This document shows positions 61,882 through 64,000 of a DNA stretch of 64,000 bases, one piece after another. The DNA is from Bursaphelenchus xylophilus (Eukaryota > Nematoda > Chromadorea > Rhabditida > Aphelenchoididae), in NCBI GenBank assembly GCA_904066235.2, contig CAJFCV020000006.1, forward strand, positions 2,232,001 through 2,296,000, in the 5' to 3' direction. The position numbers and the translations under genes were made by a program. Under the pieces are notes generated by a model, which was given only the letters and a program-made list of their open reading frames with translations, searched no databases and was not told the DNA's origin. Position 1 is the first letter of the stretch; every line of letters begins with the position of its first letter.

Positions 61882-64000
61882 ATGAACTCCACAGACCTCA
61901 TTGACTCCCTTTCCGAGCCCGATCCATTTTATGTCACCATTCGGCATCTGCATCATGTCTACGAGTATCTGTTGGCAACAATTTCCTTTTCTCTGAATGG
62001 CTGCGTCGTCTATCTGGCGGTGACGACGAGAAACCCCACCATGAAGAATTATTGTTGGGTTCTGTTAATGAGCGTGGCTGGTGATATGATTTATACCTCG
62101 TTGAACTTTTTGAGCATGATGGTAAGTGTTGGAACAAATGGGGGAAACGCTGCAAGTGTGGCAAGGGTCTTTGTAAGGCCGGGACTCGAAAATTTTGAAA
62201 ACGGACCGGCCGTACTTTTCATTGGACCAAGCCTGTTAGCAATTTATATTTTACTTTCTTGTACAGTGACGATCCTAATCCAGTGGTAAAAAAAAGTACC
62301 ATTTTGCATCCGGGAAGTATAAAAAATGTTGCAAAATGCCTCCTTCTCCTACAGTGGGGGACCTGATCCAGTGGCAAAAAACGTATCATGTTGCTTCCAG
62401 GAAGCATCAAAAAATGTGGCAAAATACCTCCCTCTCCAAGCGAAAAAACTGAGATTTAAAAGCGTTCCCGCTCTTTTTGTGAGGAAGAAGGGCGCGCTCT
62501 TCAAAACGAAGTTTTTTCACTTGTAGAGGGAAGTATTTTGCCACATTTTTGATACTTCCCGGATGCAAAATGATACGTTTTTTGCCACTGGATCGGGTCC
62601 CCCACTGTACAAAGAAAACCTCCGTTTTGAAGGGCGCGCCCTTTCCCTCACAAAAAGATCAGGCGCGCTTTTGAAATCGGAGCTTTTTCACTTGCAGAGG
62701 GAGGTATTTTGAAAAATTTTTTGATACTCCCCGGATGTAAAATGGTACGTTTTTTGCCACTGGATGAGGTCCGCTACTGCAGAGTCATCCGAAACTGCTG
62801 CATTCAACCGCATTCCAGATCGTTGAAATCCGCGCCGGCAAAATGTGGTTCATAACGACCGGCCCATTTATTCATAGTGGCTACCCCTACAACATGTTAA
62901 TGTCGTCGCTCTACCTCTCCGGAATGTATGTTACAATCATGACAATTATGGTTCAATTCGTCTACCGGTACGAGGTCCTCTGCAAAAACACCACCTCCAT
63001 GAAAAAGTTCTTCAAATTGTATGCGTTAGGGATTATCTGGTCGGTTGTTCAGGGCTTTCTGACCTGGCCATGTTTCGACCCGCCAAGCGAGGAAGATACG
63101 GCGATATTGAAGTCCCATCCGATGTACACCTTCGACACTCCCACTTATGTCAATGGGGATGTGGTAGGCGTCGTTGATTTGGAAAATTTGAAGAGAATTT
63201 TTTGCAGAAAAACTTGTCCACCATGATTCATTTTACGTCCAGCCAAGTGGTTATAATTCTGTTGTACGTAGTGGTCGTAATTACTGGTCGGCGAATTCAT
63301 AAGGTTCTCAATTCCGAACAAGTCAAAATGAGCAAAAATACAAGAGATGCGCAGTCGAAATTGACAACGGTGATGTTGTTACAGGTGGGTGGGAAAAAAC
63401 TTCTTTTTGATGATGATTTTAGCTTTCTTTTGGGAGGTTCTTCAAGTGCGACGCTGAGGTTTTGATGAAATTTTGGGCACCACATAAAAATTCCTGAAAT
63501 TTTTAACCCCACGCTTTCCAATCGCAGCCAAGAATTCAGTCTTTGGCTTCGAGAGAGCACGCAAAACGCGGAGATTGACATGGCTCTCGGGCCAGTTCGA
63601 AAATGACGGCCCGGTCGACGGAGGGGTTCGGCCCGGCCCGTTTCGAATCTCTTTTGGCCTCGAAACGGGCCGGCCCGAGTAATGTCTATGCGGGGATTCT
63701 GACTCAGCCTTTTCAATGCGAATTTTGACCAACATTTATGTAAAAAGCCTGCCCTGGCGCCATGTCCAGTCTTAACTATGTACCCCAAGTGCGACGCTCA
63801 GATTTTCTTTGAATTTTGCACACACTCCTGGCATAGGCTGGATATCAATTCCTGAAATTTTTAGCTCGCGCTTTCCAGGGATAGCCGAGATATTCAACGA
63901 TCTTCGCGGACGAGAGAGCAGGCGAAATGCGGAGAGCGGTCAGAGAAAACTCTTTTGGGCTCTATCTTTGCCTATTTCGTGCGGAAAAAATAATTTTTTT
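61882..64000 (+). CDS. Str-superfamily-like chemoreceptor, partial at right edge
   Basis: Plus-strand member of the receptor family seen on the minus strand at 0-11 kb. Exons seen are 61882-62121 (240 nt), 62819-63163 (345 nt) and 63208-63384 (177 nt), all phase 0; the last exon is beyond the window. The exon 2 and 3 sizes are identical to the cluster genes. Motifs are MNSTDLIDSLSEPDPF at the start (N-glycosylation site NST), LNGCVVYLAVTTRNP (segment 1), MKNYCWVLLMSVAGD (segment 2), IVEIRAGKMWF opening exon 2, MIMVQFVYRY after segment 3, HPMYTFDTPTYVNGD before segment 5, and NTRDAQSKLTTVMLLQ before segment 6. The reading frame is intact as far as visible. Intron 1 holds two nested family B elements; intron 3 runs off the edge through family C sequence. 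Donors are GTAAGT, GTAGGC and GTGGGT. Confidence 0.85.
62261..62780. mobile_element. Family B MITE interrupted by another family B MITE
   Basis: The left half (62261-62349, TACAGTGACGATCCTAATCC) and the right half (62611-62780, ending GGATGAGGTCCGCTACTG) form one element. It is split by the complete copy at 62350-62609. The two halves continue each other across the insertion (CTCCTTCTC then AACCTCCGTTTTG). Confidence 0.8.
62350..62609. mobile_element. Family B MITE, complete, nested
   Basis: TACAGTGGGGGACCTGATCC at the left mirrors GGATCGGGTCCCCCACTGTA at the right. Inserted at TA inside an older family B copy. Confidence 0.85.
63779..64000. mobile_element. Family C TIR element running off the right edge
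   Basis: Starts TACCCCAAGTGCGACGCTCA. The interior has CACACTCCTGGCATAGGC, ATATTCAACGATCTTCGCGG and GCGGAGAGCGGTCAGAG. A short fragment with the same CAAGTGCGACGCTGAG word precedes it near 63440. Confidence 0.8.

Noticed and set aside
1..64000. tRNA, rRNA or snRNA genes
   Set aside because: No cloverleaf with A and B box signals or other conserved RNA gene was recognised by eye on either strand; a covariance-model scan would settle this.

Overview
The window is nuclear DNA of a nematode, most likely a rhabditid. The evidence is four kinds of nematode-type signal: families of seven-transmembrane chemoreceptors (Str-superfamily-like, Srt-like and one family I cannot assign), many short introns with TTTCAG-like acceptors, probable spliced-leader acceptors a few bases before start codons, and very dense short inverted-repeat transposons. 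No RNA gene, CRISPR array or bacterial feature was seen. All multi-exon models were built by hand from splice signals, reading frame and agreement between paralogs.

Layout. Positions 1-10.9 kb hold four tandem minus-strand Str-like receptor genes: a partial one at the left edge, one broken by a stop codon, and two intact. Positions 13.0-18.8 kb hold three minus-strand receptors of a second, unassigned family. A small single-pass membrane protein follows (19.0-20.1 kb, minus), then a CDF zinc transporter (21.2-23.3 kb, plus) and an Srt-like receptor (23.5-27.8 kb, minus) whose last intron carries a 1.6 kb TIR element. Positions 27.8-31.2 kb are repeats only. Positions 31.24-50.64 kb are one gene: a 49-nt signal-peptide exon, a 46-nt intron, and a single 19.3 kb exon encoding about 6,450 residues of acidic Ser/Thr-rich repeats. 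Positions 50.7-54.7 kb are minisatellites and transposon remnants. At 54.7-58.9 kb an ARGLU1-like RS-domain protein (minus) and a Zc3h12a-type NYN ribonuclease (plus) are transcribed divergently. Positions 58.9-61.9 kb are gene-poor repeats. From 61.9 kb to the right edge runs another Str-like receptor on the plus strand, with the same exon sizes as the minus-strand cluster 50 kb away.

Mobile DNA. Three abundant families of non-autonomous TIR elements, here called A, B and C, all appear to insert at TA. They fill introns and spacers, often nested. There are also several long palindromes (0.25-1.07 kb), LTR-like fragments and tandem arrays.

The receptors probably act singly in chemosensory neurons. 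The large repeat protein is predicted to be secreted and mucin-like. It is the most unusual object here: about 221 copies of a 69-bp unit plus mixed 69/45-bp units, with internal higher-order duplications, mostly synonymous variation, and an unrecognised short C-terminal domain.
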